64,000 bases of DNA from Streptococcus porci DSM 23759. Its GTDB lineage: Bacteria; Bacillota; Bacilli; Lactobacillales; Streptococcaceae. Positions 62,658-64,000 of the stretch are shown one piece after another. The stretch is from NCBI RefSeq assembly GCF_000423765.1, contig NZ_KE384090.1, positions 127,137 to 191,136 of the forward strand, in the 5' to 3' direction. Position 1 is the first letter of the stretch. Every line of letters starts with the position of its first letter. A program made the position numbers and the translations under genes. The notes under the pieces are model-generated. The model did no database searches. It saw only the letters and a program-made list of their open reading frames with translations, and had not been told where the DNA came from.

Positions 62658-62952
62658 AACCAATATGATTGATAAATTCTGTAATTGCCTGAACAGATTT
62701 TTCTTGATGGGTTTCACTTAAGTGAGCATCTCCAAAGATAAGCTCTGACTTATCCATTCCAAAATAGCTAGAGTAATCCTCCAGTAAAGTGTCGGTTACA
62801 AAATTTCCGCTTTTAGGATTTTTACCTTTTTCAATGTTGTAGATTGCAGTTCTTTGGCCATTTGAAATGATATCTGGTGAGATGCTTCCCCTCAAGTCCT
62901 TGAATTTTGCAGAAATCATTCCCCTCAAAATTTTCTCTAAGTCCAACATCAT
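62647..62952 (-). CDS. HTH (XRE)-like protein, possibly chimeric at its C-terminus
   Basis: 101 aa. ISPDIISNGQRTAIYNIEKG (about 24-43) resembles a Cro/CI HTH turn, and LEDYSSYFGMDKSELIFGD the usual closing helix. The last 25 residues (HLSETHQEKSVQAITEFINH) do not fit that fold and end inside the arm-like repeats, where an integrase C-terminus would be expected. GAGGTG lies just before the ATG. It could be the repressor of the right-hand element. Function inferred. Confidence 0.55.
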   Translation of the reverse strand: MMLDLEKILRGMISAKFKDLRGSISPDIISNGQRTAIYNIEKGKNPKSGNFVTDTLLEDYSSYFGMDKSELIFGDAHLSETHQEKSVQAITEFINHIGFAQ

Positions 62953-63000
62953 CTACACCTCAAACTCTTCATTTTCTATTTCCATCAAATAAAAAACTTT

Positions 63001-63492
63001 TCACTTAAATGTATTTGAAATTATTCCAACAAGACTATCAATTCCATTCTCAATTCCCCATGTTGTAATAGCACTAAAAGCCATTTCTAGTATTGGGTGT
63101 TTGTCAAAAAAACTTGGGTGATTGTCAAGCTTTCCAGTTTCTTGTACGACATTAAAAATTGTTATTAACTCGCTCTGTTCCTCATCGTCCAATGTTCTTG
63201 AATACTCCTTGATATTCTCAAATAGTTTCTCAATCTTCGTATCAGAATAGTCAATATTTATCGTATTATTGTGACCGCCTATTTGAGAATTCATCATATC
63301 ACCACCGATTGAAACATGTGTGCTATTGTCTTGATGATATTCGTTAAAGTTTAGTGCTGTTTTAGAGGAATCTAGTTGTGTTGGAAGGATAACAGGCTTT
63401 ATCTTCTTATTAGCACTCTTCACCATTTTGTTCGTTTCTCTGACCAAATTTCTCTCAATATCTCGGAATTGACTTTTTAAACTTTTTGCCAT
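63001..63492 (-). CDS. hypothetical protein of a putative defence/mobile region
   Basis: 163 aa, unrecognised. Basic helical N-terminus (SLKSQFRDIERNLVRETNKM), a short glycine/asparagine motif GGDMMNSQIGGHNNTINIDY (about 64-83) of the kind seen between domains in effector and abortive-infection proteins, an acidic helix (EYSRTLDDEEQSELITIF), and a weakly hydrophobic end (FSAITTWGIENGIDSLVGII). It lies 13 nt after the restriction enzyme gene and reads as part of the same operon. Confidence 0.55.
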   Translation of the reverse strand: MAKSLKSQFRDIERNLVRETNKMVKSANKKIKPVILPTQLDSSKTALNFNEYHQDNSTHVSIGGDMMNSQIGGHNNTINIDYSDTKIEKLFENIKEYSRTLDDEEQSELITIFNVVQETGKLDNHPSFFDKHPILEMAFSAITTWGIENGIDSLVGIISNTFK

Positions 63493-63505
63493 TTATACCT
63501 ACTTT

Positions 63506-64000
63506 CTATACCTCAAACTCTCTAACTGTCTGCTTTTCCTCTTCCGTCAATTCAAACAAATCCATGACAAGTTCATCAATTTCCTGATTAAGCTGATTGA
63601 CTTTTTCAGTGTCAGGAGAATCTTTTTTTATTTCTTCCATCAGTTGTTCAACAAGCTGTGCTACTTCTTCTTGCTGGGAATCAGTGGCATCTGGAATTGG
63701 GAATTGACCTAATTCATTTGCCTTAAATTGAGGGAATACTCTTCGTTGGAATTTGTCAAACTTCATCATAAACCATAATGAAATTGCTTTTGAATTGATT
63801 ACACCTAACAAATAAAGAGGATTTACTTCTATATCTCCAATGATATTGGAATTTCTATCGTTGATTAAATGTTCATCGGTATACGCTGCTTCAATTGAAT
63901 AAGATTTGTGGGAAGGTATTTGCCTAACAATTAACCTAGGATTTTGAAAATTTACTGAAGGTCTTGGTTCTGAAAGATGTACACCGTATTTAATATACTC
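63506..64000 (-). CDS. type IIG-like restriction-modification enzyme, C-terminal part
   Basis: Only the last 164 codons are in the window; the frame continues past the right edge. It reads RPSVNFQNPRLIVRQIPSHK, INDRNSNIIGDIEVNPLYLL, GVINSKAISLWFMMKFDKFQ and FPQFKANELGQFPIP, then a coiled coil rich in Glu (QEEVAQLVEQLMEEIK). This is the TaqI-like specificity (TRD) end of Eco57I/type IIG or related single-chain enzymes, which recognises DNA for methylation and cutting. The catalytic domains are not visible, so class (type IIG or BREX PglX-like) stays open. Confidence 0.75.
   Translation of the reverse strand, partial: EYIKYGVHLSEPRPSVNFQNPRLIVRQIPSHKSYSIEAAYTDEHLINDRNSNIIGDIEVNPLYLLGVINSKAISLWFMMKFDKFQRRVFPQFKANELGQFPIPDATDSQQEEVAQLVEQLMEEIKKDSPDTEKVNQLNQEIDELVMDLFELTEEEKQTVREFEV

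Noticed and set aside
62526-62717. 63-aa ORF across the distal att-like repeat
   Set aside because: It crosses the att core and the end of the HTH-like gene in another frame and has no ribosome site.
1-64000. CRISPR array, rRNA or tRNA genes
   Set aside because: No regularly spaced repeats outside the adhesin coding repeats, and no rRNA or tRNA sequence signatures were seen on either strand.

Overview
The window looks like a chromosomal segment of a mitis-group oral streptococcus (S. mitis/oralis type). The evidence is gene content and order: the cyclophilin lipoprotein slrA, pheS and pheT separated by an acetyltransferase gene, low G+C, AGGAGG ribosome sites, a YSIRK-type adhesin signal, and a dprA gene with a combox-like element. 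I see no rRNA or tRNA gene and no CRISPR array. All names rest on reading motifs; no database was searched.

Layout. (1) 1-5124, minus: the N-terminal 1708 codons of a giant YSIRK surface adhesin with MucBP-type repeats, running off the left edge. (2) 5.5-22.1 kb, housekeeping: a P1B-4 metal-efflux ATPase behind a structured leader with a terminator and a candidate PerR box; a DUF3397 membrane protein; VOC protein and ftsK; a membrane protein with a repeated domain; slrA; pyrG with a CTP-sensing leader; a DUF1846 protein; a frameshifted small gene; and pheS (T-box)-GNAT-pheT, in which pheS and pheT carry related, unusual leaders. (3) 22.3-42.4 kb, minus: a 17-gene Wzx/Wzy polysaccharide operon reading from glf (42.4 kb) to galE (22.3 kb). 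It contains a sugar 4,6-dehydratase, a short PglC-like initiating transferase, glycosyltransferases, an ATP-grasp protein, an acyltransferase, a PAPS-sulfotransferase-like protein, a wHTH-cytidylyltransferase-choline kinase fusion, a second cytidylyltransferase, a BCCT transporter and UDP-sugar enzymes. No wzg-wzh-wzd-wze genes are present. (4) 42.7-50.6 kb, minus: an AI-2E-family permease, SGNH hydrolase, HAD phosphatase, topA, dprA, an O-acetyltransferase, rnhB and rbgA. (5) 50.6-62.6 kb: an accretion island bounded by two copies of the 5' end of rbgA. Its left end is a wrecked integrative module (integrase, excisionase-like, a short C-terminal remnant, repressor remnant). The cargo is esterases with a TetR regulator, an Rrf2/NAD(P)-binding pair, another TetR, two small genes, and an Rrf2-linked four-gene oxidoreductase operon. 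(6) 62.6-64 kb: the start of another element, with an HTH-like protein, an unknown protein and the C-terminus of a type IIG-like restriction-modification enzyme.

How the genes work together. The polysaccharide operon reads as one assembly line: dideoxy-sugar precursor and lipid-linked initiation, Galf and uronic acid supply, glycosyl transfer, decoration (acyl, possibly sulfate-like and phosphocholine-like), flipping and polymerisation. The island cargo is dominated by electrophile/redox detoxification under small repressors whose palindromic operators can be read directly. Points most worth following are the leader RNA of the ATPase, the rbgA att-like duplication with two different sets of 11-bp arm repeats, the tripartite choline-activation protein beside a sulfotransferase-like gene, the twin pheS/pheT leaders, and three apparently leaderless genes.
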